Notes: generated from the letters alone by a model not told the origin. Counted from the first letter of the stretch, positions 1 through 9,861 are shown. The stretch is 41,133 bases of DNA from Flavobacterium branchiicola (GCF_018383905.1 NZ_JAGYWA010000014.1:1-41133); one strand, 5' to 3'. Numbers and translations are program-made.

Positions 1-468
1 GTTTCCCGGTGCTGCCTGCTTAAGGACACGGTTAAGAGGCGAGGCTTCGAGTTCTTTTTTGCTGTAGGGATAGCTAGTGGCCTCCAGGGCAGGATTTCCG
101 TTTAAAGCGGGATTAGGACTGCCATAGTAGGAGGTAACATTCGCCTCGGCTGCAGGATTAAATGTCATAGTAGAGGTTTCTGCCTTAAAAGGAAGATATT
201 CCTGGGTTTGTCTTCCAAACCCATCGTATTTGATATGGGTGATGATATCCTTGCCCGAATTTGACTGCTGACCGGCAATTTGCTGAATAGGTCTTCCCAG
301 TCCGTCAAAGTAAGTGATGTTTTGGGAGGCCTGCAAAATACTAGGCGCCGTTATTTTTACCAAACTTGCTTTTTTGTAGGTAACGGTATTGATATAGTTT
401 TGGGTTGGTGTCTGGGCAATAGCCAATACAGGACATAAAGACAAAAGGATTTTGATTAGTTTTTTCAT
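1..468 (-). CDS. RHS pair A, second gene: DUF6443/RHS-core protein, 5' fragment only
   Basis: The first 156 codons of a secreted RHS protein are present; the rest lies beyond the left edge. A Sec signal (MKKLIKILLSLCPVLAIAQ) is followed by the DUF6443 pattern, including ITYFDGLGRPIQQIAG, a YDGFGR motif and SPLNRVLKQAAPGN. It starts 12 nt after the stop of the partner gene, so the two are co-transcribed. By homology with RHS pair B, the missing part should hold YD repeats, the RHS core and a C-terminal toxin tip, but that cannot be seen here. The coding sequence is much richer in G+C than the neighbouring genes and is almost identical to the copy at the right edge, in inverted orientation. Confidence 0.9.
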   Translation of the reverse strand, partial: MKKLIKILLSLCPVLAIAQTPTQNYINTVTYKKASLVKITAPSILQASQNITYFDGLGRPIQQIAGQQSNSGKDIITHIKYDGFGRQTQEYLPFKAETSTMTFNPAAEANVTSYYGSPNPALNGNPALEATSYPYSKKELEASPLNRVLKQAAPGN

Positions 469-560
469 GCTGCTTCTGGTTTATTGTTTGTAGTTGTACT
501 GGTTCTCTGAAAGGATATTTCCGTCTTTGTCTTTTACAAATTCAAGTCTGCCGAAACTAT
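1..560. repeat. Left arm of long inverted repeat (RHS gene junction)
   Basis: Read on the minus strand, these bases match 40574-41133 on the plus strand. Comparing the outer 540 nt by eye I counted 17 mismatches (about 97% identity). Similarity fades abruptly near 560, inside the end of the upstream RHS gene. The repeat spans the last codons of the first RHS gene, the 12-nt spacer and the start of the second, and probably continues past the window edge. Confidence 0.93.
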
Positions 561-3500
561 CATAAGTATAGGTAATGGTATCTCCTTTTGGATCTGTAAT
601 ACTGCTTACCCCTACAAGCGGGATATAAGTGTATGTTGTAATCATTGTATTTGGCAAAGCCCCGTTTGTTCGAAGAGCATTAATTACCCCAAGATTGTCT
701 TCATTTAAAATACTTATATCCGATACTCCCAAAGCTGCTGCACTCTGCACCGCTGTAGCATTCTCTATCTTGGCAATGGGCTGGGTTTTGTTGTAACCCC
801 AAATGATCGAAACTGATGCTCCATTTTCAATAGTATATTGTAAAATATTCCCTCTATTATCGTATTGATTGAAAGTGATTTTTTTATCTAAGCTCATATC
901 TACATAATCTACTCCTTTATTTGCATACATATGCCTCTGAACTAATAAATTGCTTGTGGCCAAACTTTTATCATAAATTATTAATTGCTCGGACAATTTA
1001 GTACTTTCATTAAAAGTCTGATTTTTTAATGGGATATCTATCATATTGTTCGCTATCATTTCAGATACAAAAGGTAAGCCACTTGCCTCAGAGTCTTGTG
1101 CGTAAATATATTTAGTTACCTTTCTTTTTCCATTACTTGATATTAATTCAGATTTTGTAAGATTAAGATGTGTATAATTATCATAGTAAAAGCTTTTTTT
1201 CGCAATTGTAGCATTTTGTCCTTTATTAAAAAGAGTTTCTATTTCACCTGAAGAAACAACCCAATATGATGGAATATTATAATATTTTAATTTTTTTGAG
1301 TCAACAAAATGATTATCAATACCCGAATTTTGAGCCTCCGGAATTATTGAAAGTTTTGTTAATCCTTGTAAGTACTGGGTATCTTTTAATGCATATTGAT
1401 ACTCTACTTTCTTGATTGAATCACCAACAGAATTATAATAAATCATCTTTTTCATTTTACCATTCATTGGATTATGAATCACTGGAATATACGGTGCTGA
1501 TATTGGATTCAAAATATCTTCGAAATTATTGTAGTAGTATTCAGTCTTTCCATTTTCGCCATTTTCACCATCAAGTTCAGTTACTTTGTCATAACCTATT
1601 GCCCCTCCATTTTGCGAAAGACTTGCTACAGAAATACTATTTGACATTCGAACAGAATAATTATAGTTATAAATATTCTGCCATACTGGATTACTTGGCC
1701 CAGTAGTTTGCAATCGGATTTGAACTACTGACACGGGAAAATCATATTTTAAAGGTGTAATAAGACGACCTGTTGTAGAACCATTAGCATTATTATACAA
1801 AAATTTCTTAACTCCTGTTATGCTGTTATTGCTATCATAATTAGTTATTTTCTGGATTCGTAAACCAGCCCCTTTTTTTTGTACGACAAAAGATTTTATA
1901 GTATAACTTGCCGTTATTGAAGAAGTTATTCCTTCTATATTTCTAATATCCATTGAATAATGGCCTGGAAAAATTATAAAGTCTAAAGTCTGCGTATTTG
2001 AATATTGACCAGAAGGTTGTGTTGCAGTTTCTAAAAACTGATACACAAGGTTTCCATCTTTATATAGATGAGCATAATCCCCAATATATACTAAATCTCC
2101 AGACTTCTTAAAAGTACCTTTCAACGTTACTACTGTAGTGTCTGCAACGGCAATATCAAATACTTCAGAGTACTTTCCTATCATGGAATTAGCCGAAGCT
2201 GATTTTAGCTGTAAAATAAAGTTGTCATCTTTTTTCAAATTACTATATTCATTTAACTCGTAATTGAATTTAGAGAATCCTTTAGTTGGGTACGTTATTG
2301 ACGAAAGCATTCCTTTAATCATATCAATACTCACCTGATTTGCACCTCGATCTGCTCCTTTCCAAAACTTATTCTCTGATGGCATTATTTTACCTGGTAA
2401 TATCGAAGTATTAGCTGTTTTACCATTATAATAGCCCCAATGATCTATTGCTTTTGTGTACTTATAAGGAAGATCATCGCTGTTGTAATAATCAAAAAGA
2501 TAAGGCGGTTTAAGTTGTCCATTACTTCCTACTTCTACTACAGCATCTAATTTGAGTCTTCTTTTATTTGTAAAATCGTTGCTTAAACTTGCAGAGGTTT
2601 TAGATAAAAAATAACTATAATTAAAATTATATTTCTTTACCAATCTATTATCTAAATCCTTAATAACAATTTCAGATAATTTCTGCGGCTTTAGAGTTCC
2701 CAAGTATTCAATATCATCTCTGTCACTTGTATTAAAAAGGATTGTTCCTCCAGAAAAATTGATTTGTTTGAGATAAACATCCAAAGTAACTTGCTTTGAT
2801 GCCATATTCTCATGATAGATCCCGGAAAATGTTGGTGGTAAATATCTTGAATCATTAGGAGCATATGTACCGTTTGACCTAGTTACCATATTGTATTCAG
2901 TTTCTGATTTTCCAATAAGACTTACACTTTGTATTTGTGGCTGTGTCTGATAAATAAAACTGACCGTCTCACCATTTGTCATTACAATTGAATCCAAATA
3001 CCAAGAAGTTGTTATTAGTGGATTATCACTAAGAGTATAATTATCAAAAGTACCTATCTGAGAATCATTAGGAATATCACCATTTGTCAAACTTCTATAA
3101 TAATCTATACCTCTCTCTCTCGTATTAAAATAATATCTAACTCCCATACCATCCGTGATCACCCAATTATCGGTTAGCTGAAGATACTGCATTCTTAGAT
3201 TGTTTTTTTGATCCACATAAACCTGCGAGCCATTACTAAGTTTTCCCAATACAAATCTTCCAGAGTAGGCTCCAAAATTATAATTAAATGTGTCAGGTTC
3301 CGTATCAACCCATCCCTGATCAAAATTATACAAATATTCTTGATCATGCGAACTTAGGTTTGTCCAATTACCTGATAAAACATCCTGTTTATTTGGCAAC
3401 GGATCTGCATCATAATATCCAATCTTACTAGACCCCGAACCAAATAAATCATCACCTCCTTTAACGACTTTTGTTATTACCCCTCCTGCAGACAAAGACC

Positions 3501-3780
3501 AACCTAACCCAACCCATCCTGCATTATCAGCAACTTTTATACCAGAAGAAAAATAATCCAGTCTAATGGGTAAAGTTTGATTCGCTGCCTTTATTTCATA
3601 TAACGGTATTGTCAAACCAATCGTTCCATTGTAGTAATTAACAGGATTATTCCCGTAAACACCTAATGACGCAGCTGTTGGCGACGAAGGAATCGCTTTT
3701 AAAGGATCAAACGGTTGCTGGCCGTATGAGATAGTCCAAAAAAACGTTACTATTGCAAGTTGTACTATTTTCATTCTCAT
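481..3780 (-). CDS. RHS pair A, first gene: secreted YD-repeat partner protein
   Basis: A 1099-residue secreted protein. The N-terminus is a Sec signal ending near SYGQQ; start at residue 1 or Met3 (3774) are both possible. Residues about 35-105 hold the family signature: a 'NPVNYYNGTIGLTIPLYE' beta-rich stretch, then GWVGLGWSLSAGGVITK. A long beta-strand-rich body follows, and the C-terminus ends in YD-type repeats (TYTYDSFGRLEFVKDKDGN) and SENQYNYKQ. RHS B and C first genes share both ends but differ in the middle. In Bacteroidota these proteins precede a DUF6443/RHS gene; I infer that the two together form the RHS shell. It is the third gene of a minus-strand operon after two fibre-like genes, 7 nt after the previous stop. 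The last 80 nt or so lie in the long inverted repeat. Confidence 0.9.
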   Translation of the reverse strand: MRMKIVQLAIVTFFWTISYGQQPFDPLKAIPSSPTAASLGVYGNNPVNYYNGTIGLTIPLYEIKAANQTLPIRLDYFSSGIKVADNAGWVGLGWSLSAGGVITKVVKGGDDLFGSGSSKIGYYDADPLPNKQDVLSGNWTNLSSHDQEYLYNFDQGWVDTEPDTFNYNFGAYSGRFVLGKLSNGSQVYVDQKNNLRMQYLQLTDNWVITDGMGVRYYFNTRERGIDYYRSLTNGDIPNDSQIGTFDNYTLSDNPLITTSWYLDSIVMTNGETVSFIYQTQPQIQSVSLIGKSETEYNMVTRSNGTYAPNDSRYLPPTFSGIYHENMASKQVTLDVYLKQINFSGGTILFNTSDRDDIEYLGTLKPQKLSEIVIKDLDNRLVKKYNFNYSYFLSKTSASLSNDFTNKRRLKLDAVVEVGSNGQLKPPYLFDYYNSDDLPYKYTKAIDHWGYYNGKTANTSILPGKIMPSENKFWKGADRGANQVSIDMIKGMLSSITYPTKGFSKFNYELNEYSNLKKDDNFILQLKSASANSMIGKYSEVFDIAVADTTVVTLKGTFKKSGDLVYIGDYAHLYKDGNLVYQFLETATQPSGQYSNTQTLDFIIFPGHYSMDIRNIEGITSSITASYTIKSFVVQKKGAGLRIQKITNYDSNNSITGVKKFLYNNANGSTTGRLITPLKYDFPVSVVQIRLQTTGPSNPVWQNIYNYNYSVRMSNSISVASLSQNGGAIGYDKVTELDGENGENGKTEYYYNNFEDILNPISAPYIPVIHNPMNGKMKKMIYYNSVGDSIKKVEYQYALKDTQYLQGLTKLSIIPEAQNSGIDNHFVDSKKLKYYNIPSYWVVSSGEIETLFNKGQNATIAKKSFYYDNYTHLNLTKSELISSNGKRKVTKYIYAQDSEASGLPFVSEMIANNMIDIPLKNQTFNESTKLSEQLIIYDKSLATSNLLVQRHMYANKGVDYVDMSLDKKITFNQYDNRGNILQYTIENGASVSIIWGYNKTQPIAKIENATAVQSAAALGVSDISILNEDNLGVINALRTNGALPNTMITTYTYIPLVGVSSITDPKGDTITYTYDSFGRLEFVKDKDGNILSENQYNYKQ

Positions 3781-3787
3781 TTGATAT

Positions 3788-4693
3788 TTATTTAAATGAT
3801 TTTATAATCTTAATTAAATCCTTATTCTCTTTTTCAATTTTAGTCAAACGCTTATTTTGTTCTATAGAATATAAGGTTAATTCTTCTACTTTCTTTAAGA
3901 GAGCCATATTCATTTCTGTTAAATGAACTCCATTTTTTTCAAACTCTTTTGCTGAGGGAATGTCTGGTAAATGACTATTTTCTTTTACATAGCTTTCAAC
4001 TTCTTCAAGTGTTTTTAACTTATAATCATTTGCGAAGACATAATCTGGTGCAGGGACATTTAAATCTACCTTTACCTCTTTTGAGTGAATTGTTCCATTT
4101 ATAGCCAATTTAGCATCTGGATTTTCAGTTCCTATTCCTACGTTTCCACTCGAATTCCAGATACCTCCTCCTGACAAATAAACATTTCCTTTAAATCTGT
4201 TCTGATACGGAATCTCAACAGTTTTGGTACCGGTCAATGGCTCATCTACAGCACTCCATCCTTGAAACCAACTGCTGGTTTCAGACATTCCTTGTGCATA
4301 TGCACTAACAGTGAATCTTTGATAATAAGATTTATCATTTATAAAAATTACCACTTTTCCATTTTCATTTGACAAATAAACTGATGGTGTATAACTACCT
4401 GATGAAGATATTTTTGGGCCATGAAAATAATATCCGGAAGGATCTGATTCATTTCCTATAAAATAGATGTAATAAACAATTGTTAAACTAATTGGTTCCA
4501 GAGTTCCATAGTTAAAACCAGATATGGTAATCGTAGGCATTTGACTTGCTGCTACAAAGGGTAGATTAGTTTTAATTTTAACGCCATTAACAGGAGTTCC
4601 ACTAATCGAATAATTAACTATATTGTCATAATTCTGAGCATTGCAATTTAAAATAAATAATAATACTAAAAGATGCAGGTACTTTTCTTTCAT
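3788..4693 (-). CDS. Secreted fibre-like protein with conserved C-terminal module (subtype III)
   Basis: A 301-residue protein with a Sec signal (residues 1-19, ending NCNAQ). The variable N-terminal part (about 20-180) has an Ig-like feel (PTITISGFNYGTLEPISLTI) and no family I recognise. At about residue 184 a NVGIGTENPDAKLAING motif begins the module shared by all twelve fibre genes: GIGT hairpin, HSKEVKV strand, DYVFANDYKLKTLEEVESYV, HLPDIPS, LTEMNMALLKKVEELTLYSIEQ, then a charged coiled coil to the end. The GIGT repeat and terminal coiled coil resemble tail-fibre and endosialidase-chaperone-like proteins, so trimerisation is likely but unproven. It sits between another fibre gene and RHS A. 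The variant is closest to the 23773 gene on the other arm. Confidence 0.85.
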   Translation of the reverse strand: MKEKYLHLLVLLFILNCNAQNYDNIVNYSISGTPVNGVKIKTNLPFVAASQMPTITISGFNYGTLEPISLTIVYYIYFIGNESDPSGYYFHGPKISSSGSYTPSVYLSNENGKVVIFINDKSYYQRFTVSAYAQGMSETSSWFQGWSAVDEPLTGTKTVEIPYQNRFKGNVYLSGGGIWNSSGNVGIGTENPDAKLAINGTIHSKEVKVDLNVPAPDYVFANDYKLKTLEEVESYVKENSHLPDIPSAKEFEKNGVHLTEMNMALLKKVEELTLYSIEQNKRLTKIEKENKDLIKIIKSFK

Positions 4694-4714
4694 AAATGGC
4701 TAAGATATTCGATT

Positions 4715-5578
4715 TTAATTATTAGAAAGTTTTGACTTCAATTCTTGGTTTTCTTCTTTTAAAGAGTTTATATCTTTTTTCATTTCAATCAGGTATAAAG
4801 TCAGCTCTTCAATTTTCTGTAAAAGTTTAGCATCCATTTCTCCCAGATTAATTCCGTTTTTCATCACTTCCTCTTCACTTGGAATATCCCTTAAATGTCC
4901 TTTTTCCTTAATATGTTTTTCTACTTCTGAAAGCGTTGGCAATTCATACTCTTTTTTAAATACAAAATCCGACCAAAATTGCGTATCAACTTTTACTTCT
5001 TTAGAATGGATTGTACCATTTACATCTAATTTATTGTTCGGATTATTAACTCCGATACCCACATTTCCATTATCCATTATTGTAAAACGATTGCTACACA
5101 GTCCTCCAGCCCCGCAACCAAGATTATCATAGGCCCAAAATTGTAAACTATTACCATACCCTCCGGTCATGTTATAAACCACCCAGGAATTCGCAATACC
5201 GTTCGAAGTCTTACTATCATTTTTAATTTGAATTTGCCCTCCTTCATCGCCTCCCATAGCACTAATTATAGCTCCCTTAATTATAGCATGACCATTTACA
5301 TCCAATTTTTGTAGGGGGCTTGATGTTCCTATGCCCACATTGCCATCGCTGCCTCTCATATAAAGTATATCGTTTCGGTAACCATTTCCTGTATGTGCCC
5401 CAAATTTCACAAAGCCAGTTGCCCCATCAAATCCCATATCTATTCCTGAAACACCACCGCTACTTAAACTCGTATTATAAATGCCGTCATTATTAATTTT
5501 AAATTGCCCCACAGGCAAGGTTTGAGCAAAATTTCGATGCACCATAGAAACCATTAACAATAAAACGATTTTCTTCAT
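4715..5578 (-). CDS. Secreted fibre-like protein with conserved C-terminal module (subtype I)
   Basis: A 287-residue protein with a Sec signal ending near RNFAQ. It carries two GIGT hairpin motifs: NVGIGTSSPLQKLDVNG (about residues 75-95) and NVGIGVNNPNNKLDVNG (about 170), separated by a variable segment with a Cys/Gly-rich stretch (LGCGAGGLCSNRF). The C-terminus has the subtype I form WSDFVFKKEYELPTLSEVEK, GHLRDIPSEEEV, INLGEMDAKLLQKIEELTLY and a terminal coiled coil of about 25 residues. It is first in the operon with the 3788 gene and RHS A. No clear TAnnTTTG promoter is visible upstream. Confidence 0.85.
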   Translation of the reverse strand: MKKIVLLLMVSMVHRNFAQTLPVGQFKINNDGIYNTSLSSGGVSGIDMGFDGATGFVKFGAHTGNGYRNDILYMRGSDGNVGIGTSSPLQKLDVNGHAIIKGAIISAMGGDEGGQIQIKNDSKTSNGIANSWVVYNMTGGYGNSLQFWAYDNLGCGAGGLCSNRFTIMDNGNVGIGVNNPNNKLDVNGTIHSKEVKVDTQFWSDFVFKKEYELPTLSEVEKHIKEKGHLRDIPSEEEVMKNGINLGEMDAKLLQKIEELTLYLIEMKKDINSLKEENQELKSKLSNN

Positions 5579-5846
5579 ATTCTTATCTATTTTAAAAATT
5601 TAAAACATAATTAAATCCAAAGCTTTAGAAACAAGCTTTTCCAACATACAAGTTCATTTAGTCGTCTTTTTCATTACACCTTTTTTCAGGTATTTTAATC
5701 TATTTCTTGTAGTCCCCTATTTATAAAACCTTCCCTTATAATAAGTTTTATAAACCAAAAACATTGTTGCGAATATAAACATATCAAAAGAAAAAGCTTT
5801 ACGGGTTTCCTCATTCAGTATTTTATTCATCTAAAAAAGCTATAAA
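5579..5846. other. Intergenic, no gene seen
   Basis: About 270 AT-rich bases between the fibre operon and the secretion-machine terminator. I find no credible coding frame and no full promoter match; an imperfect inverted AAAGCTT/AAGCTTT pair near 5618-5640 is too weak to interpret. Confidence 0.5.
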
Positions 5847-5871
5847 AAAAACCGGCTCAAAGCCAGTTTTT
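5847..5871 (-). terminator. Rho-independent terminator of the GspG-GspM-like operon
   Basis: An 11-bp stem (AAAAACCGGCT / AGCCAGTTTTT, one mismatch) closes a CAA loop and, on the minus strand, is followed by a T-tract. It lies 45 nt past the stop of the last gene in the minus-strand machine operon. Confidence 0.75.
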
Positions 5872-5915
5872 CAATAATCATTAAACTTTAAGCATTTTTT
5901 TTTAACAATCTTCAC

Positions 5916-6437
5916 TTAAATACCTTTATTCTTTTGCAATATAACTTCCACAAAAAGCTGGTCTATATTCGTTTTATAATTGTGCTTCTTAACAAAATCC
6001 AGATGTTTTATACTTCCCAACATTGGATTATTTTCAACCTTATTGAGAACAGCCAAACAGCCATTAAATGATCCTTCAAGCGAAAAAACATAACTTGTTG
6101 TTACAAATCCCTTTTGTGAAATAATATGAGGTTCTTTAAAATCAATAATTTTTAAATGGTAACTTTCACTATAAGATGTTAGTTGTTTTAATAAATCATT
6201 TTGGAAAGATTCTGATGTTTTTACATCATTATTTGATAGTATCTGATCTAATTGCTTTTCTTTTTGAACTAATTGTGCAACCAATTTTGGCATATCACTA
6301 TCTGCAGCTATCTCTTCTTGTTTGTTTTTATATTCACTATAATAAGATATTGTATTGGCAATCGCAAAAGAGTAGCAAACGTACAGTAATACAAAAAAAC
6401 CTAACACCAGAAGTTTATTTCTTTTATCCAGTTTCAT
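5916..6437 (-). CDS. GspM/PilO-like inner-membrane assembly protein
   Basis: A 173-residue bitopic protein: short cytoplasmic N-terminus, one membrane helix at about residues 9-30 (LLVLGFFVLLYVCYSFA), a coiled coil (EYKNKQEEIAAD to QLDQILS, about 35-70) and a small alpha/beta periplasmic domain with SYVFSLEGSFNGCLAVLNKVE. This topology and the position directly after a GspL/PilN-like gene match the PilO/GspM family, which bridges the inner-membrane platform. Sequence similarity to textbook members is weak, so the call rests on topology and gene order. The 1-nt gap from the upstream gene implies translational coupling. It is the last gene before the terminator at 5847-5871. Confidence 0.7.
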   Translation of the reverse strand: MKLDKRNKLLVLGFFVLLYVCYSFAIANTISYYSEYKNKQEEIAADSDMPKLVAQLVQKEKQLDQILSNNDVKTSESFQNDLLKQLTSYSESYHLKIIDFKEPHIISQKGFVTTSYVFSLEGSFNGCLAVLNKVENNPMLGSIKHLDFVKKHNYKTNIDQLFVEVILQKNKGI

Positions 6438-6438
6438 A

Positions 6439-7632
6439 TTACTTCAGTGTTAAATTAATAGAGAATGTTGTTTCATTATTTTCATTCTTTCCAAAATGTG
6501 TAATCAACACTTTATCAACCCAATTTAGTTTTTCAACATCCTCAACCCATTTTGTAAAATCTTGATTAGTAACTGTAGTTCCGGAAATTGCTATAATTTT
6601 ATCCGTTGTCACGATTGGTTCATCATTTTTAACTTTCTTTTCTAAAGGATTAAAAGTTAATTCTGTTAATAAAATAGAAGATGGAACCTTATTAGCAATT
6701 TCATTTATAATTAAAGAACTCCTAGAAGTCATTCGTCCATTTATATTTTTAACTTTCTCTTCCTTAACTATAATTCTTTGTTTTATTTTACTAACATCTT
6801 CAATTGAAGATTTATTAACCAATAAAATTTCTGATGATTCCTGAGCTAATTTATAATAGTGTGTAAAAAAAATAAAATTAAGAAGTAATATTCCAAGTAT
6901 TATCCCGATCACTATTTTAATCGCTTTATTAAAAAATGTTTTTTGATTGTAACTATCATATAATTCTTCGCTATAGGATAGTACTGAACCCGTATTTAAT
7001 GAATTATTTAGTAACAGACGTAAAATCCCGGAAAAAGGCAACAATTGACGATTTTCAATTTGTAGATCATTTATAGTATAAGTCACAGTAGATTCAAGAG
7101 AATTTAATGAAATTATTTGATTTCCCTCTTTTGATATACATTGCTGATTCGTATAAAGATTATCTTCTTCTGTATAACCCATGATATCAGCAACGCAACA
7201 AACACCAAGACTTATTCCGGCAATTATTATTTTTTGATTGGCATAATTCTCTAATAATTTATTTACATAAGACTTTCTCGCAATCGCAATTACAGATTTC
7301 GTTTTTAATCTCCAGATCTCATAATAAAACTCATCCCAATTTGTATTAGGAAAAGATTTGTATAATAGCTTTTCATCAGATGGTTCAATTCCTAAAACTT
7401 CTTTTTGAATAACCTGATTAGAATTTATTATTAGAAAAAAAGGCAATTTCACGTCCCATTTTTCTGCTATTTTTCCATTATAACTAACTCTGTCTTTTTG
7501 GGCAATTATTAGTCCCTCCTTTTTCTTTTCTACTAAAAGCAATGCTACTTTATCTTCATTATTTAAAGAAAAGTGTTCTACACCAATATATCGCTTTCCA
7601 AGTAACAAGCTATTTAAGGATAATGATGCCAT
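6439..7632 (-). CDS. GspL-like / PilM-PilN-like platform protein
   Basis: A 397-residue protein with a long cytoplasmic part (1-235), one membrane helix at about 237-257 (IKIVIGIILGILLLNFIFF) and a periplasmic part with a coiled coil followed by a ferredoxin-like domain (SSILLTELTFNPLEKK to FSINLTLK). That is the layout of GspL, equal to a PilM-PilN fusion, which links the secretion ATPase to the periplasmic assembly proteins. The cytoplasmic part begins like an actin-fold domain (LGKRYIGVEHFSL) but I do not see clear nucleotide-binding motifs. Its start overlaps the secretin stop by 1 nt (shared base at 7632). Placement between secretin and PilO-like genes supports the assignment. Confidence 0.72.
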   Translation of the reverse strand: MASLSLNSLLLGKRYIGVEHFSLNNEDKVALLLVEKKKEGLIIAQKDRVSYNGKIAEKWDVKLPFFLIINSNQVIQKEVLGIEPSDEKLLYKSFPNTNWDEFYYEIWRLKTKSVIAIARKSYVNKLLENYANQKIIIAGISLGVCCVADIMGYTEEDNLYTNQQCISKEGNQIISLNSLESTVTYTINDLQIENRQLLPFSGILRLLLNNSLNTGSVLSYSEELYDSYNQKTFFNKAIKIVIGIILGILLLNFIFFTHYYKLAQESSEILLVNKSSIEDVSKIKQRIIVKEEKVKNINGRMTSRSSLIINEIANKVPSSILLTELTFNPLEKKVKNDEPIVTTDKIIAISGTTVTNQDFTKWVEDVEKLNWVDKVLITHFGKNENNETTFSINLTLK

Positions 7633-9824
7633 TAGTAAATAACAGTTGGTTTAATTAGTACGCTTAATTTTTTCTTTGAATCCTCTCTTTTTCGAGAACT
7701 AAATAACCACTTGATAACAGGAATTCTCGATAATAATGGTACACCAGTTCCTGAATCATTTTTTACAGATTCTTCCAGCCCGCCCAAAACAATTAAATCC
7801 TGATCTTTAACCCTAATAATTGATGTAAATTCTCTGGAATTAATACCCGGAGGAGCATCTTTATCAACTTTTTGTCCGTTAAAACTTGATTGAATTACTT
7901 TGATATCCATAGTAATCTGACCGTTACCCGAAACCAACGGCATTATGGTTACTGATAGCTCAGCATCGATAGGCTGATAATTTTTAACTTCAGAAGCCTG
8001 AGGGATTTGCGAACCATAATAATTTTGATTGGTAACAACATAATATGTGGTTTCCCCTATTGAGAGATAAGCTTTATGACCATTTAAAGTAGATAATCTT
8101 GGAGAAGAACGTACTTTTAGATTGCCATTGGTCTCCATTGCTTTTAAACTTATATAAAAGTTAGGTACCACTTGTCCAATATTTAAAGAACCAAATCCGC
8201 TAAAACCATCAATAATTTTATTAATTGTAGTCGCTCCTAAATTAATATCAGCATTAGGAAAAACGGTACCTGAGGTTGTTACTGGTTTATCTCCTATCCC
8301 TGCTTTAATACCAGTTTCGACAGTAGCGCTTCTGTTAACCTCTAACAACATTACTTCGATCAAAATAACCGGAACAGCTTTATCAATATATTTTACGAAA
8401 GATTCAAAACGTTCAATATTGGCATCTGGACCGTTTACTAAAAAACTATTAAGTTCTTTATCAATTTTTATATCTAAATCTTTTTTTATTTCATCTGGAA
8501 TTATGCTCAAAATAGATTCTGACGGGCCACTAGAACTTGTACCAGAAGACGATCCATAATTACTATTATTACTGCTATTTTGATTTGAGTAGTTTGAATT
8601 TGTACCTGAATTTGATCTATTATTGTTGTTCTCGTAGGAACTGTAATTTGAATAACTGTTTGTATTATTCAATCTTCCTGCACTCCTGCCCTCTTTTGAT
8701 GGATCGCTCAAAATCTCAATAGACCTATGCATCAAGGCTATCGATTTTATATTTCTGACAATTAACTGATCTTTAGTTCCGAAATAATAAACTGACCCGC
8801 TTTTCTTAAACGTATAAATACCTCCAGAAGACGAGGGAGCCGATTGCGAAGGGTTATTATTAAATTGCTGAGAATTGTTATTTTGTACAAAACTATTATC
8901 AGTTTTGATTTCAAACAATTTTACAAGTAATTCGTCAAATGTTATATTTTTAGCTTTAACTGTTCCATTTCCTGCATTTTCTAGAGGACTAGATATAAAC
9001 ATATCGACATCAAGTTCATGACCAATATCATAAACAATACTTGAAATTGGAGTATTTTCAAAATCAACATCCAACAATTTTTTATCAGCATCTACAATCG
9101 TAAAGAAAAAATTTGATTTTCTAGGGCGCTGTGGTTTGTTTTGCCTTATAGCTCCATTTGCATCTGTTGGTCCATCTGTTACATAATTCCCTTCAGCCTT
9201 ATCAAAAATATAAAAGTTATCTCTAGACTTGGTAACACTTAGATTATTAGCAAAAGCCAGTTTATTAAGTGCCGCATCAAAAGGCATACTTTTTATATAG
9301 GCAGTCAATAACTGATTTTCTAACCCTGGCGCAAAAACTAAGTTCTTACCACTTTCGTCCATAATTTTTCTGAAAACGTCATATAATTTATCATCTTTCA
9401 AATTGAGAGAAAGCAAATTATTTGCCAAATCATAAGTCACATCTATAGTTTTTACTTTTTGAATTTCAATAGGTTTTTCATATGATTTAATAGCTAAAAT
9501 ATTTCCCGTAAAATCAATTGTAAGATTATACTCTTTACATAAAAATAGTAGCAGATCTCCAACAGTAACATCCGAAAAGTTATTTACAATATTGGTCTGA
9601 CTTAAATTAGGAGCAACGCTAATATTTAATTTATGTATTTGTGAAACTGCTAATAAAAAACTGGATAGTGAAGCTTCTTTAATATTTACATTAATTTTTT
9701 CGTTTAGTCCCGGTGCATCAGCGGTAATTGATTCTATATGATTTTTAAGCTGTTGTATTCTATTTTCCTGAGCAAATGAAATTTGAAAAAGAAGTATAAA
9801 AATTAGGGCAATTATATTTTTCAT
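7632..9824 (-). CDS. gspD: Secretin (GspD/PilQ family) outer-membrane channel
   Basis: The chosen start gives a 730-residue protein with a clean Sec signal (MKNIIALIFILLFQISFAQE); a frame extension to 9890 would overlap the ATPase gene and bury the signal, so I reject it. Residues about 41-115 form a STN/N0-like domain, two or three more N-type domains follow (about 120-210 and 245-370), then an Asn/Ser-rich low-complexity stretch (about 386-436) and the secretin beta-barrel domain (about 483-730). Diagnostic features include VILIEVMLLEVN, SSPRLSTLNGHKAYLSIG, the VPLLSRIPVIKWLF signature and LSVLIKPTVIY at the end. It should form the outer-membrane gate for the machine encoded around it. No lipobox is present; the pilotin, if any, is unknown. 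Confidence 0.93.
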   Translation of the reverse strand: MKNIIALIFILLFQISFAQENRIQQLKNHIESITADAPGLNEKINVNIKEASLSSFLLAVSQIHKLNISVAPNLSQTNIVNNFSDVTVGDLLLFLCKEYNLTIDFTGNILAIKSYEKPIEIQKVKTIDVTYDLANNLLSLNLKDDKLYDVFRKIMDESGKNLVFAPGLENQLLTAYIKSMPFDAALNKLAFANNLSVTKSRDNFYIFDKAEGNYVTDGPTDANGAIRQNKPQRPRKSNFFFTIVDADKKLLDVDFENTPISSIVYDIGHELDVDMFISSPLENAGNGTVKAKNITFDELLVKLFEIKTDNSFVQNNNSQQFNNNPSQSAPSSSGGIYTFKKSGSVYYFGTKDQLIVRNIKSIALMHRSIEILSDPSKEGRSAGRLNNTNSYSNYSSYENNNNRSNSGTNSNYSNQNSSNNSNYGSSSGTSSSGPSESILSIIPDEIKKDLDIKIDKELNSFLVNGPDANIERFESFVKYIDKAVPVILIEVMLLEVNRSATVETGIKAGIGDKPVTTSGTVFPNADINLGATTINKIIDGFSGFGSLNIGQVVPNFYISLKAMETNGNLKVRSSPRLSTLNGHKAYLSIGETTYYVVTNQNYYGSQIPQASEVKNYQPIDAELSVTIMPLVSGNGQITMDIKVIQSSFNGQKVDKDAPPGINSREFTSIIRVKDQDLIVLGGLEESVKNDSGTGVPLLSRIPVIKWLFSSRKREDSKKKLSVLIKPTVIY

Positions 9825-9861
9825 GAATATATTTGAATTGTAAGACCTTTTAGTATTTTTA

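Noticed and set aside
481..4693. T9SS cargo assignment for RHS and fibre proteins
   Set aside because: I see no C-terminal T9SS sorting domain; the proteins end in SENQYNYK, a toxin tip or a coiled coil.
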